A stretch of DNA of 64,000 bases from Novosphingobium panipatense (GCF_002149965.1 NZ_MSQB01000010.1:62001-126000); one strand, 5' to 3'; positions 8,023 to 17,465 are shown, counted from the stretch's first letter. Notes: generated by a model from the letters alone, not told the origin. Numbers and translations: made by a program.

Positions 8023-8913
8023 ATGATTGAGTATAAGCACGATGGTATGACCGTTGCGTCGCTCCATGACGAACGCACTGGTAGCTTCCAATATGTTGTC
8101 GTCGACGACACTACGAAGACGGCCGCGATCATCGATCCAGTCCTGGATTTTGACCCGCGCGCTGGCGCGACCGCGACCCGCAACGCCGATCTTATCCTCG
8201 ACTATGTGCGCGAGAAGGGGCTGACCGTCGAATGGGTGCTCGACACCCACCCACACGCCGATCATTTTTCGGCCGTTCCGTACCTCGCCGGCAAGACCAG
8301 TGGCAAAACCGCGATCGGCAACAAGGTCGTGGAAGTGCAAAAGCTGTGGCGGGACATCTACTGCCTGCCCGATCTCGCCGTCGACGGCAGCCAGTGGGAC
8401 CGGTTGTTTGCGGATGGCGAGCGTTTCCGGATCGGCACGCTCGATGCTCATGTCATGCTGTCGCCGGGCCATACGCTTGCCTCGATCACTTATGTCGTCG
8501 GTGACGCCGCGTTCGTTCACGATACGCTGATGGTTCCCGATAGTGGCACAAGCCGAGCGGACTTCCCGGGTGGTGATGCTCATTCGCTGTGGTGCTCGAT
8601 CCGCGCCATCCTCGATCTGCCACCCGAAACCGCAACCTATGTTGGGCATGACTATGGCAAGGATGGCAGGGACGTACTTGGTCGCTCGACCGTCGCCGAT
8701 CAGCGTCGCGACAACATCCATGTTCACGATGGCATCGACGAAGCCGAGTTCGTCGCGACCCGCGAGAAACGCGACGCATCGCTCCCACTACCCGACCTGA
8801 TGCTCGCCGCGCTTCAGGTGAACATACGTGGCGGCCGGCTGCCGGATGCGGACAAGTGTGGGACGGCGTTTCTCAAGGTGCCTCTGAACCGGTTTGGACC
8901 TGGTGCTTCATAG
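8023..8913 (+). CDS. Persulfide dioxygenase, metallo-beta-lactamase fold, copy 2
   Basis: A 296-residue paralogue of the enzyme at 1683. Ligand motifs are THPHADHFSAVPY, SPGHTLASIT, VHDTLMVPDSG and VGHDYGKDGRD, with ADFPGGDA conserved. The two copies are clearly similar throughout yet well diverged, which argues against a recent duplication. A gap of 20 bases with an AGCGAAAGG-type ribosome site separates it from the second DsbA gene, so it may be expressed semi-independently as the last gene of the operon. Confidence 0.87.
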   Translation: MIEYKHDGMTVASLHDERTGSFQYVVVDDTTKTAAIIDPVLDFDPRAGATATRNADLILDYVREKGLTVEWVLDTHPHADHFSAVPYLAGKTSGKTAIGNKVVEVQKLWRDIYCLPDLAVDGSQWDRLFADGERFRIGTLDAHVMLSPGHTLASITYVVGDAAFVHDTLMVPDSGTSRADFPGGDAHSLWCSIRAILDLPPETATYVGHDYGKDGRDVLGRSTVADQRRDNIHVHDGIDEAEFVATREKRDASLPLPDLMLAALQVNIRGGRLPDADKCGTAFLKVPLNRFGPGAS

Positions 8914-9085
8914 CTCAGTCCGCGCTAGGGCAGCTGCTGTTTCAAGTGTCAGAACCGAACGGTTATGACCCTCGGAGGGCGGCGGTATTCGACCATGCCG
9001 GCTCGGAAAGCTGCCCGGGCGCTAACCACCGCTTTTTGCCGTCCGTAAGCCAACGGATCAGCATTGCGCGTCGGTCGCACCGAAT

Positions 9086-9612
9086 GTGGTTTCTGTCTCA
9101 CGGAGCGTGCGTTCCCCGCATCGATCCGTCTCACGCAATGCGAGCCGAAAACCGCCCTATATTGCAGTTCCGGGCGATCATCATTGCGAGCCGCTACACT
9201 TAGCGGGCTGCGCGATCCTCGGCGTGCTCGGCGTGCTCGGCGTGGGATTGGCGGCCGGCCTGCTCAGCGGCGCGTCCAAGGACCTCTCGAAGCTAGAAAG
9301 ATTCGAGTTCTCGATCGAGCCAGGCGAAACGCATCGGATCGGATCGTGGCTTACATGGTTGCGGGCGGGAGGATGAGGTTCGATAGCGACAGCGGAGCTG
9401 GCAGGGTTCGCTACCGCCTTCGTCTGGAAGACGGTCATAGCAGTTCTCTCATCGCCAATGGCGTTACATCGGCGAAGCAGCGAGGTGAACTAAGCCCTCA
9501 ACATGGCAGCCTCTACGAATGGACCTGGGACAACCTCTCGCCGGGGCCGGTCCATGTCATCTTTTGTGCAGAAGGCGATTTCGATATTCTGGACAGGGTG
9601 GATGTTCGCTGA
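9086..9612 (+). pseudogene. Frameshifted small secreted or lipoprotein-like gene
   Basis: Two overlapping frames appear to be parts of one protein. The first frame (from ATG 9086, true start unclear) gives a hydrophobic segment LAGCAILGVLGVLGVG followed by SKLERFEFSIEPGETHRIGS and stops at 9376. The other frame continues VAYMVAGGRMRFDSD and then SLYEWTWDNLSPGPVHVIF to 9612. The switch lies near 9340-9360, next to the repeated GGATCGGATCG. A secreted beta-rich protein is likely; I do not recognise a family. Either a real pseudogene or a single-base sequencing error. Bases 8914-9085 hold nothing recognisable. Confidence 0.4.
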
Positions 9613-9638
9613 TGTTGCCACTCTGAGCTCTGCGGCAT

Positions 9639-10190
9639 TCACCCTCCACTGTTCACCAGCGGCGTGTTGATCAGGTTGTCCCGCCATTCTGCGATCGATG
9701 GCAAGAGGTTCGAGAGTTCCAGCGCTCGGCCGTCAAGAAGCACCGCCAACAAATTTGCGCATGTATAGTCTTCCCATGGGGTGACAGCTTCGATCTGCTG
9801 AAGCGTCCTTAGCGCATTGCCTTTCAACGTACCGCCATCGAGCCCGTTAAGAGCCTCGATCCACTCTTCCATGTGCTTCCAGTAATTGGCCGCCGCGTTG
9901 AGCGCTGCGGCCAATGACAGGCCGCCCCGCAGGATCGGCGGCACCTTCAACGCATCGATCAGACTGATCCCCAGACCGGTTCGGGTAGCGGTAAGATAGC
10001 GCTGAATGGCAATGAAGCCATGACCTATAAAATACTCGCCGGCGTCACAGAGCCCGTCAGATTCGGGGTCACGGGATGACACGATCGCTGCATTGATCCG
10101 ACAAATTTCAATGTCCAGCAGCTTCAAGTGCCTGCCGAGCAAGGCAAAATCCGCATCAGCGTAATCCCCACCGACCCTAATAATCGCCAT
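9639..10190 (-). CDS. Uncharacterised protein paired with AbiV-like gene
   Basis: A 183-residue soluble protein starting MAIIRVGGDYADADF, with a largely helical central part (AALNAAANYWKHMEEWIEAL). I do not recognise the family. Its ATG at 10190 lies inside the end of the upstream HEPN-like gene (14-base overlap), so the pair is translated from one message. In-frame ATGs at 10238 and 10199 are possible but lie deeper in the upstream gene. Accessory character and pairing suggest a partner or antitoxin role, which is inference. Confidence 0.6.
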   Translation of the reverse strand: MAIIRVGGDYADADFALLGRHLKLLDIEICRINAAIVSSRDPESDGLCDAGEYFIGHGFIAIQRYLTATRTGLGISLIDALKVPPILRGGLSLAAALNAAANYWKHMEEWIEALNGLDGGTLKGNALRTLQQIEAVTPWEDYTCANLLAVLLDGRALELSNLLPSIAEWRDNLINTPLVNSGG

Positions 10191-11067
10191 GGTGCTCATA
10201 GCCAACTTCGGACCAGTAGGCAGCTTCACGATCGGCATTCAGCTGATCCAGCGAGGCTGGTATCATCGTGAAATCGAGATTGTACATCGGCATCTGCCAG
10301 AACTGGTGAAACCAGCGCACATGTTCCTGGGTCGCGCTTTCGGATACCAACTCTTCGTCTTCGAGGCGCTTGGCCAACTGCCGCGTCAGGTCTCTGACAT
10401 GGCCAGAATGCTCCTTGGCCCGAAAATCGACGGTGCCCCAGATATCGCTGGCCGCCTCTAACCCTGCCCTCGAAAATACGCCTACAGCATCGAGCGCCTC
10501 GATCAGCGTCAGTGCGAAGGGGCGTGTATGTATGCCCAAGCTCGAGAAGAGCGTCGGGTCACTCCACTGCGGTACACCATCTTCGTGCTGTTCGATGTCA
10601 GCGTAGAGGGTGCTCTCGCGGCTGTAGATTGCCCAGTTCGGCAGGATATATTCGCTCATTCCGCCTTCGAGATAATGGCCCTGGCGTTCGCTATCGACAT
10701 AGTCCTGTAACTGCTCGACGTTGACGGGCCGCCAGCTCTGCGCCTTGGCGTATATGAGCCTGGCAAGATGGCTGTAGAAGTTCTTCACAATGCGCCCGAT
10801 GCGCCCATCGACCTTGGAAGGCGGGCATCGAACCAGATCGAGCAAGATCAGCGCTTTCGCAGATTCTTCCTCGGCGAAGCCTTCGAGAACAGACGCTTCC
10901 CGGGGATTGTCGGTCAGCTTCTCAGCGGCGTTCCAAAACCCACGCGCGCTTGTCAGAATGATCGTCAGGCCCTCGGCAATGAAGTCTAGCCGCTCCGACT
11001 GCGCCATCTCACGCATCGCGCCGGCCTTCTTGGCGCCATAGGGAACAGAATTACGCTGTGTCGTCAT
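10177..11067 (-). CDS. AbiV/HEPN-like domain protein
   Basis: 296 residues. Residues 20-85 follow the HEPN/AbiV pattern: ILTSARGFWNAAEKLTD, then a helix with FAEEESAKALILLDLV, matching the conserved EE-x-x-K of AbiV-type abortive infection proteins. The remainder is helical and rich in Trp and Tyr, without an assigned fold. A start at 11016 (MREMAQSERLDF) has a better Shine-Dalgarno (aagaagg) than 11067. HEPN proteins are often RNases or their scaffolds in phage defence, but no clear R-x4-6-H RNase motif stands out. Assignment is by pattern. Confidence 0.55.
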   Translation of the reverse strand: MTTQRNSVPYGAKKAGAMREMAQSERLDFIAEGLTIILTSARGFWNAAEKLTDNPREASVLEGFAEEESAKALILLDLVRCPPSKVDGRIGRIVKNFYSHLARLIYAKAQSWRPVNVEQLQDYVDSERQGHYLEGGMSEYILPNWAIYSRESTLYADIEQHEDGVPQWSDPTLFSSLGIHTRPFALTLIEALDAVGVFSRAGLEAASDIWGTVDFRAKEHSGHVRDLTRQLAKRLEDEELVSESATQEHVRWFHQFWQMPMYNLDFTMIPASLDQLNADREAAYWSEVGYEHHGDY

Positions 11068-11266
11068 GTGTAGCTCAAGACAGTGGCGGAAGGGGCGTGT
11101 TGGAACTGAACGATATTAGCATCGGCAAGTCTACGGTTCATGGAGACACGCGATGCTTTGTCCATTGATTACGGCTGCTGCATTCGCGAGGAAATCAAGA
11201 TTTCTATGTCGAAACCTTGTTTTTCCGCCGCAGGGGCGTGCCAGTGGCTTACCGCGGCCTGCATCA

Positions 11267-11737
11267 TCAGGTGACCCGCCTTTTGGTAATCGACTGGTGC
11301 CTTAGCCGCGCCACGCCATCGGGTTTGTAGACGCTCCCGCGGTCTTCAGCCGGCTCTTCCAGGTCCGCGATGATCGGGCAGTCTGGTCGGGCATCGCCGA
11401 CACAGCCAGTAACGAGTGTCTGAAGCGTCCCGCGCATCTGCTCGAGAGCGGTGATCCGGGCACTCAACTCGTCTATATGGGATTGGGCAATCTTCTTTAC
11501 ATCCGCACTCTGTCGCGAACGGTCCCGCCACAGGCTCAACAAGTCGTTGATCTCGGCGACCGCAAATCCCATGTCCCGCGCCCGACGAATGAAGCGCAGA
11601 TTGTGAACATCGGCATCCGAATAATCGCGATACCCGGAGTCGCGCCGGTCAGCCTTTGGGATGAGGCCAGTTTGTTCATAGTAGCGGATCATCTTGGCGG
11701 ATACGCCTGACGCCTTTGCGGCTTGCCCTATGTTCAT
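11267..11737 (-). CDS. cueR: MerR-family Cu(I) regulator CueR, copy 1
   Basis: A 156-residue MerR protein with helix-turn-helix [20 protein letters not shown] and the CueR metal loop GCVGDARPDCPI (Cys-x7-Cys). The first 40 residues are identical to the second CueR at 28790, whereas the C-terminal tails differ completely. No copper gene lies beside it, so it acts in trans or is a relic. It should bind the CueR boxes near 22981, 26164 and 26215. Confidence 0.88.
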   Translation of the reverse strand: MNIGQAAKASGVSAKMIRYYEQTGLIPKADRRDSGYRDYSDADVHNLRFIRRARDMGFAVAEINDLLSLWRDRSRQSADVKKIAQSHIDELSARITALEQMRGTLQTLVTGCVGDARPDCPIIADLEEPAEDRGSVYKPDGVARLRHQSITKRRVT

Positions 11738-11781
11738 TCCTCTTCTCCTGCGCTCAGGGTCCCTGGATAGTATCTCGCTTT

Positions 11782-12477
11782 TCAGCTCCTGTCGGCCAGC
11801 GCCTTGATGAGCGGACCGACGACTTCACGGACCGCGAGCGCCGCGCCTTCCGCATCCTTTCGCTCGATGGCGTCTACGATGGCCTCATGCGCTTCAAGGG
11901 CCGGTTCGGGCAGGTCCACCTCGTCAAGGACCGACCAGACCCCGGAGCGGATCGCCTGCGAGAAGTAGCGATAGAGCTCGATCAGCGCTGTGTTGCCTGA
12001 AACGGACGCAAGAGCACTGTGAAAGGCGATATCCGCATCGACGAACTTCTCCAGACGGCTGTGGTCTTCCTGATTTCCGCGAACCTTGAGGAGTTTCCGC
12101 AACTTGATGACGTCTGCATCGGAGCGCTGGGTCGCCGCGCGACGGGCCGCTTCGGCCTCGAGCATGGCGCGCAACTCGAAATGATCGTGGAGGCTAGAGC
12201 GGCTCACCCGTCGCATAACCTCCGTCGGATCGACGTTCAGCCGGACGTAAGTTCCATCACCTTGGCGAACTTCCAGGACTTCAGCATGAGACAGGACCCT
12301 GATCGCCTCGCGGGTCGTATTGCGGCTGACGCCCAACAGGTCCGCAAGCTCCTGTTCCTTGGGGATGCGCTCGCCCACACGCCAGGCCCCGCTCTCAATC
12401 TGGGTGCGGATCTGTTCGATTGCCGAGTCGACAAGCGACCGGCGAGGCGCCTGCGTTAGGGTTGCGTTTCGAGTCAT
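11782..12477 (-). CDS. GntR-family regulator, FadR subfamily (FCD domain)
   Basis: 231 residues. An N-terminal winged helix (RIPKEQELADLLGVSRNTTREAIRVLSHAEVLEVRQGDGTYV) is quoted here only by its recognition part GVSRNTTREAIRVL; residues 90-225 form an all-helical FCD domain with DADIAFHSAL and EAHEAIVDAI, positions that usually bind a metal and an organic acid. It is divergent from the AaeB-type efflux operon starting at 12785, so it may control that operon in response to an aromatic or organic acid. This link is inferred from position. Confidence 0.82.
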   Translation of the reverse strand: MTRNATLTQAPRRSLVDSAIEQIRTQIESGAWRVGERIPKEQELADLLGVSRNTTREAIRVLSHAEVLEVRQGDGTYVRLNVDPTEVMRRVSRSSLHDHFELRAMLEAEAARRAATQRSDADVIKLRKLLKVRGNQEDHSRLEKFVDADIAFHSALASVSGNTALIELYRYFSQAIRSGVWSVLDEVDLPEPALEAHEAIVDAIERKDAEGAALAVREVVGPLIKALADRS

Positions 12478-12784
12478 CGACTTCTCCTAGCGGATTTCAT
12501 CCGGTCATCCCATCAATTTGGCGTTCAATATATGACCGAAATCCGCGCTTTTCCGGGGCCTTGGCGCCCAGCATCGCCGCGGTCGGCGAATGCCATCATC
12601 GTTGACCAGCTTACCACAGCTTGAAACTTTGGAAAGAGAAAGGTAGGATGATTGGATGTTAAAGGGTGAGCAGGCTTGGAGTCTCCGGCCCTGACACCCG
12701 CTAACCCAGGACAATCCTGCCCATGTCAGTCACAATCAAAATGGATGTGCGCGAAGCCACCGCCTGCGCTTTGGGCGTCAGGGG
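12478..12784. other. Gene-free region between GntR gene and efflux operon
   Basis: 307 bases without a supported gene. They must contain the divergent promoters of the GntR gene and the efflux operon. An AT-richer stretch near 12515-12535 (TTCAATATATGACC) is a candidate promoter; I could not settle an operator by eye. Confidence 0.4.
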
Positions 12785-14860
12785 ATGAGGCTGCAGACGA
12801 TTGAAAGTCGGCTCGGCGGCAGGACCGCGAACGCCCTTGGCCTCGCAACCCGGCAGCTGAAAGTCTTTGACCTGCTCACGCCGCGCTGGGCCTATGTCTT
12901 TCGCTCGGTAACCGCCGCCGCGCTCGCCTATTGGGTCGCCTATACCCTTCAGATGGACAAGCCTTATTCGGCCGCTTCGACCGTGATGCTTGTCGCGAAC
13001 ATGAATCAGGGCGCCGTGCTGGCGAAGGGAAGCTGGCGACTGGCAGGTACGGTGGTTGGCGGCATTGCCGCTATCATCGTCATGGGCCTCTTCATTCAGG
13101 CCCCTGCGTTGTTCCTCATTTTCTTCGGGCTTTGGCTAGGCATATGTAGCGGCGCCGCGACGCTCATTCGCGGGTTCCGATCAACCGGACCTGCGGTTGC
13201 GGGCTATACACTGGGCTTTGCAACCTATGGTGCGCTCGAAGTTCCCGAAAACGCACTGAGCATCGTGCTGGGACGGGTGGCAAGCGTGGCGGTCGGTGTC
13301 GTCTGCCTTGGGCTTGTGACGGCGATTTTCTCCAGGCGCGCCGCTCGCGGCAAACTTGAAGGTGCGATCACAAGGCAATTGACCATGATTGGGCGCCTCG
13401 TGCTTGATCGTGTGGAAAACAATCCGGAGCGAGTCCAGGATGTGGGCGCCACCCACATAGCCGACATGTTCGCAATCGAAGACCTGCTCGAACTGAGCAG
13501 GGCTGAATCAACGGATGTCGCGGTGCGCGTCGGAGCGGTCCGCGAGGGGCTGGCGGGGATGTTCGCCGCCTTGCTTGGTGCGCGCGAACTCGCCTTTGCC
13601 TCCGTCGCCCGGGACCCGTCGTTTCTCAAGGCTCGCGAACTAGTAGGCGCTCATCTGCCGGCGGCTATCGGTCGCATCGAGACCGGCGACCGGGCCGGTC
13701 TCCAAGCCGCACTTGCAGAAATTCGGGGGCTTCACCTCAGCCTCCATCAGATCATCGCCGAGCTTGAGGTCGCCCATGACCGCGCCGACGTGATCATCGC
13801 GCTCGATCAGCTGCTCGAGGTCATCGAGGACTGGGAAAGTGGCATCGCTGGCTTACTGGGGCTTAACGGCGTGCATGCGCACCCCACACGCGGCTTCCAT
13901 TTCCATCGCGACTGGACTGCGGCCGTGGAGAACGGCGTGCGCGCCCTTTTGTCGATCGTCATCGCTGGCGGTATCGGTATCGGTGTGGGTCTGCAGCAAT
14001 GGCCACTCATGCTGCTTCTGCTGGCGCCCTACAGCATCCTCATGGCAATGACCGGCGATCCGGTGGGAGGCGCGTGGTCTTTTGTGAGGGGGACGCTGGT
14101 TGCCCTGCCAGCCGCGTTCATATGCGTTTTTCTCCTGCTTCCGTCGGTCAATGGCTTTCCGCTGTTGATCGCATCGATGCTGCCTTTCTGGCTTGCCGGG
14201 TTCTACGCAACGACGGTGCCACGCTACGTGTTCGATGGCATGGGTTTCCTCGTGGCTTTCAACACGCTGGTCTATGCGCAGAACCAGATGCTGTTCGACG
14301 GCGCCTTCTTCCTGAACGAGGCGCTGGGTTGGATGGTCGCCGTGATCGCCACTCTGTTGGTCCTCAAGCTTATCCTCCCCTTCAACCCTGTCGCGAGGGC
14401 CCATCGCTACGAGACAGCATTCCGGAGAGCTGTCACGATGGCGATCCGCAAAGGATGGACCGGGCGTCGGCACGCTTGGGAGCATCTTCAGCACCACCGC
14501 CTCGTAAACATCGCCGTCAGTCTGAAGGCGAGGCCATCAGTGGCCGCTGCGGTTCTGACCGAAGCGCTCGGGGCACTGCACTATGGGCGGACCGCGCTCC
14601 GGCTCAGGGCCGCGTTACAGGATGACAGGATTTCCGAGCGCGCGCTCCACTTCGGGAACGCTGCCCTAGACGCGGCGGCGCTCGATGATCCGGCGACAAG
14701 CCTGACGCTTGATTCCTTGTTCGAGGCAACACAACAATCGGATCACCAAGGCGGCGAGGATCAGGCGATCACGCACAGGGTCGCTGCATGCATCCGTAAT
14801 CTCAGCATCCTCAAGCAAGCGCACGGCGCGTGGATCGCCGGGACGAGGAAAATCGCATGA
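12785..14860 (+). CDS. FUSC-family inner membrane efflux protein (AaeB-like)
   Basis: 691 residues in the duplicated layout of FUSC/AaeB exporters: an N-terminal membrane block (residues 35-180), a cytoplasmic helical domain (about 185-370), a second membrane block (about 380-540, e.g. GGIGIGVGLQQWPLMLLLL) and a C-terminal cytoplasmic tail. Such proteins export aromatic carboxylates such as hydroxybenzoate. It is followed by overlapping DUF1656, HlyD and OMF genes, giving a complete tripartite pump. The ATG has a close AGGGG upstream. Confidence 0.88.
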   Translation: MRLQTIESRLGGRTANALGLATRQLKVFDLLTPRWAYVFRSVTAAALAYWVAYTLQMDKPYSAASTVMLVANMNQGAVLAKGSWRLAGTVVGGIAAIIVMGLFIQAPALFLIFFGLWLGICSGAATLIRGFRSTGPAVAGYTLGFATYGALEVPENALSIVLGRVASVAVGVVCLGLVTAIFSRRAARGKLEGAITRQLTMIGRLVLDRVENNPERVQDVGATHIADMFAIEDLLELSRAESTDVAVRVGAVREGLAGMFAALLGARELAFASVARDPSFLKARELVGAHLPAAIGRIETGDRAGLQAALAEIRGLHLSLHQIIAELEVAHDRADVIIALDQLLEVIEDWESGIAGLLGLNGVHAHPTRGFHFHRDWTAAVENGVRALLSIVIAGGIGIGVGLQQWPLMLLLLAPYSILMAMTGDPVGGAWSFVRGTLVALPAAFICVFLLLPSVNGFPLLIASMLPFWLAGFYATTVPRYVFDGMGFLVAFNTLVYAQNQMLFDGAFFLNEALGWMVAVIATLLVLKLILPFNPVARAHRYETAFRRAVTMAIRKGWTGRRHAWEHLQHHRLVNIAVSLKARPSVAAAVLTEALGALHYGRTALRLRAALQDDRISERALHFGNAALDAAALDDPATSLTLDSLFEATQQSDHQGGEDQAITHRVAACIRNLSILKQAHGAWIAGTRKIA

Positions 14861-15048
14861 CCGAAGTCAATTTCGCCGGCGTCTACCTGCCGCCGCTGCT
14901 TCTCTACCTCATCGCGGCGCTGCCTGTCTTCGTTGGGACACGGGCGCTGCTGACACGAACAGGCGTGCTGCGGTTCGTCTGGCACCCGGGCCTGATGGAA
15001 TGCGCGGTCTATCTCGCGATCCTCGCTGCTCTGTTTTTCCTTTTGTGA
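14857..15048 (+). CDS. DUF1656 small membrane protein (AaeX-like)
   Basis: A 63-residue protein with two membrane helices (YLPPLLLYLIAALPVFV and ECAVYLAILAALFFLL). DUF1656 proteins of this size accompany AaeB-type exporters. The ATG sits in the ATGA overlap with the FUSC gene; a longer frame from 14830 is not needed. Confidence 0.87.
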   Translation: MTEVNFAGVYLPPLLLYLIAALPVFVGTRALLTRTGVLRFVWHPGLMECAVYLAILAALFFLL

Positions 15049-15057
15049 GATTTGCCG

Positions 15058-15969
15058 ATGCCAACCTTTATCAAGCCCATCCTGCGCGTCGGGATCACCC
15101 TGCTGATCGTCCTGGCTGCCGGCATTTTGATCTCCACACTCTGGCAGACCTATGTGCGCTCGCCCTGGACCCGGGATGGCCGGGTCAGCGCGGACGTCGT
15201 TCAGATCGCGCCGGAGGTGTCAGGGACGATCGCCGAGGTCGCCGTGAAGGACAATCAATTCGTCCGGCGCGGTGATGTTCTATATCGCCTCGATCCCAAG
15301 CGCTTCGCGCTCGCGGTGCAAAGCGCGAACGCCGACCTGGAGGGGCGCCGCGCCGAGGCTTCGGTGAAATCAGCGATCGCTCGTCGTCGTACGGCTCTGG
15401 GCGGCGATATTATCGCGACCGAGACCATCGACCAGGCAAATGGCGAGGCTCGCATCGCCCATGCCGCCTACTCCGGATCGGTAGCGGCGCTTGATGTCGC
15501 GCGCCTCAATCTCGAGCGCTCCGTCGTTCGAGCGCCGATCGATGGCTATGTGACGAACCTGCGCCTGCGCCCGGGCGACTATGCCGAGGCTGGCAATACG
15601 AAGGTGGCTGTCGTCGATTCCAGCAGTTTCTGGGTCACAGGCTATTTCGAAGAAACGAAGCTAGCTGGCATTGCGCCCGGCATGAAGGCTCGGATCCGGC
15701 TGATGGGGTTCGAGCAACCCATAGAAGGCCATGTCGTGAGCATCGGGCGAGGCGTCACCGACACCAACGAAAAGGCTGACCAGCGCGGGCTACCGGCAGT
15801 CAACCCGGTCTTCACCTGGATCCGCCTTGCTCAACGTATCCCTGTGCGTGTCCAGATCGACAAGGTTCCCCGTGGAATCAGCCTATCGGCCGGCATGAGC
15901 TGCAGCATCGCAATCGGCAAAGCCAATAACGATGGCCGTCTCCTCGCCTGGACCCGTCAATTCCTGTGA
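15058..15969 (+). CDS. HlyD-family periplasmic adaptor (AaeA/EmrA-like)
   Basis: 303 residues: one N-terminal membrane anchor (VGITLLIVLAAGILISTLW), a lipoyl half-motif (VSGTIAEVAVKDNQFVRRGD), a short coiled-coil hairpin, the second lipoyl half (VRAPIDGYVTNLRLRPGDYA) and a beta-barrel. It bridges the FUSC pump and the outer membrane channel encoded next. ATG at 15058 preferred over TTG at 15052. Confidence 0.9.
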   Translation: MPTFIKPILRVGITLLIVLAAGILISTLWQTYVRSPWTRDGRVSADVVQIAPEVSGTIAEVAVKDNQFVRRGDVLYRLDPKRFALAVQSANADLEGRRAEASVKSAIARRRTALGGDIIATETIDQANGEARIAHAAYSGSVAALDVARLNLERSVVRAPIDGYVTNLRLRPGDYAEAGNTKVAVVDSSSFWVTGYFEETKLAGIAPGMKARIRLMGFEQPIEGHVVSIGRGVTDTNEKADQRGLPAVNPVFTWIRLAQRIPVRVQIDKVPRGISLSAGMSCSIAIGKANNDGRLLAWTRQFL

Positions 15970-15977
15970 GGCAGACC

Positions 15978-17465
15978 ATGCGTCCCCAATTCGCGCTGAT
16001 ACCCGTGCTGCTGCTTTCAGCTTGCGCCACCCCAAGGATGGTACGGTATGACGAGCCAGTGCCAACGCTTCCATCTAACTGGAGCGAGCCCTTGCCCGCT
16101 GCGGCGGGCGTGGCAGACGTTACCGACCTCAAGACCTGGTGGCGAGGGTTCAAAGACCCGCTTCTTGACCGGCTTGTTGATCAGGCCTTGGTAAACAACC
16201 TCGATCTAAAGGTGGCGGCTCAACGGCTCATCGTCGCGCGCGCGGAACGCGATGCGCTCTCGGGCACGCTGAAGCCCAGGATCGGCATTAGCGCCAACAG
16301 CCTGCAGCAGCAGACGAGCCGAAGGGTCGAATGGCCGCGCGGCATCGGATTTACCGACACGCAATCTGTGCAACTTGAGGCGAGCTGGGAGATCGACCTG
16401 TTCGGCAGACTTCGGCAAAGCGTCGAGGCCGCCGATGCAGAACTTGGTGTAGCCGAGGAAGACCGGCGGTCAGTCCTGCTCAGCCTGCTTGCAGAAATCG
16501 CGACAAATTATGTGGAACTGCGCTCTGCCCAGGAGCGCCTCGACATCGCAGAAAGGAATGTCGACCGTCTTAAGGCTACGTTCGATACCCTGACTCGCCT
16601 TCAGAGGGCCGGGCTCGCGAGCGGTTCGAGCGTTGCGCAGGCGAGGGCCGAATGGCAGTCGGCTCTCGCTCAACTGCCCTTGTGGCGCGGCCGCATCGCC
16701 CGGCATTCGCATGCCATCGGTGTTCTGACAGGAGGGTTTCCTGGCGATCTGGGCCAGGAATTTGAACGCACGCCGCATATCCTGCCATCTGCGCCAGCGC
16801 TTCCCGTGTCCGTGCCATCGCAGGTGTTGCGGGACCGGCCCGATGTGCGCGGGGCTGAGCGACGAATAGCTGCGGCTACCGCGCGACAAAACGTCGCTGT
16901 GGCGGATCTTTTTCCGCGCTTTCGTATCCCGCTCACCTTGGGTACCGCAGCAAGCGGCTTCGGCTCGCTCTTCTCCGCAGCCAGCACCATCTGGAGTGTT
17001 GCGGCAACCGGTAGCCAGACGTTGTTCGACGATGGTCAGCGCAAGGCTCGTATCCGCGCTGCCGAGGCAATCACGGCGACCCAGCGGCTGCAATATGAAC
17101 AGACCGTCCGCGTCGCCTTCAGGGATGTTGAGGATGCGCTGACCGGGATTGAGACAGAGGCGACGCGCCGCGAAGCTCTCGGCGCCGCGACGGCCGATAG
17201 CCAGACAGCCCTTGATCGGGCATTGCGCGAGCGCCGCGCCGGCACGCTGGATTATCTCGATCTGCTGATAGCCCAGCGCGCACTCTTTGCCGCACAAGAT
17301 TCCCTTGCACAAAGCAAGGCGGCTCAGGCCGTCAACCTTATCGCTCTCGCAAAGGCCCTGGGCGGAGGGTGGCAGACTGTCTTCGAGCAAGAGCGATCAG
17401 ATACGGTGCCCGAAGCGCAGCTTCCTATAGCTTCGCCTTCGCAAAGATCTCCACCAGTTCGTTGA
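15978..17465 (+). CDS. Outer membrane efflux lipoprotein (NodT/OprM-type)
   Basis: 495 residues. The lipobox LLLSAC near residue 15 marks a lipoprotein. The duplicated OEP repeats are recognisable (TWWRGFKDPLLDRLVDQAL; LQAEASWEIDLFGRL-like; VLRDRPDVRGAERRIAAATA). It completes the tripartite pump with the FUSC and HlyD proteins. The GTG at 15966 (GTGA overlap) is an alternative start. The last 41 bases run into the 3' end of the convergent CsoR gene. Confidence 0.9.
   Translation: MRPQFALIPVLLLSACATPRMVRYDEPVPTLPSNWSEPLPAAAGVADVTDLKTWWRGFKDPLLDRLVDQALVNNLDLKVAAQRLIVARAERDALSGTLKPRIGISANSLQQQTSRRVEWPRGIGFTDTQSVQLEASWEIDLFGRLRQSVEAADAELGVAEEDRRSVLLSLLAEIATNYVELRSAQERLDIAERNVDRLKATFDTLTRLQRAGLASGSSVAQARAEWQSALAQLPLWRGRIARHSHAIGVLTGGFPGDLGQEFERTPHILPSAPALPVSVPSQVLRDRPDVRGAERRIAAATARQNVAVADLFPRFRIPLTLGTAASGFGSLFSAASTIWSVAATGSQTLFDDGQRKARIRAAEAITATQRLQYEQTVRVAFRDVEDALTGIETEATRREALGAATADSQTALDRALRERRAGTLDYLDLLIAQRALFAAQDSLAQSKAAQAVNLIALAKALGGGWQTVFEQERSDTVPEAQLPIASPSQRSPPVR

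Noticed and set aside
16470..17390. 306-residue antisense frame over the outer membrane efflux gene
   Set aside because: Shadow of the OMF gene; no start context or motifs.
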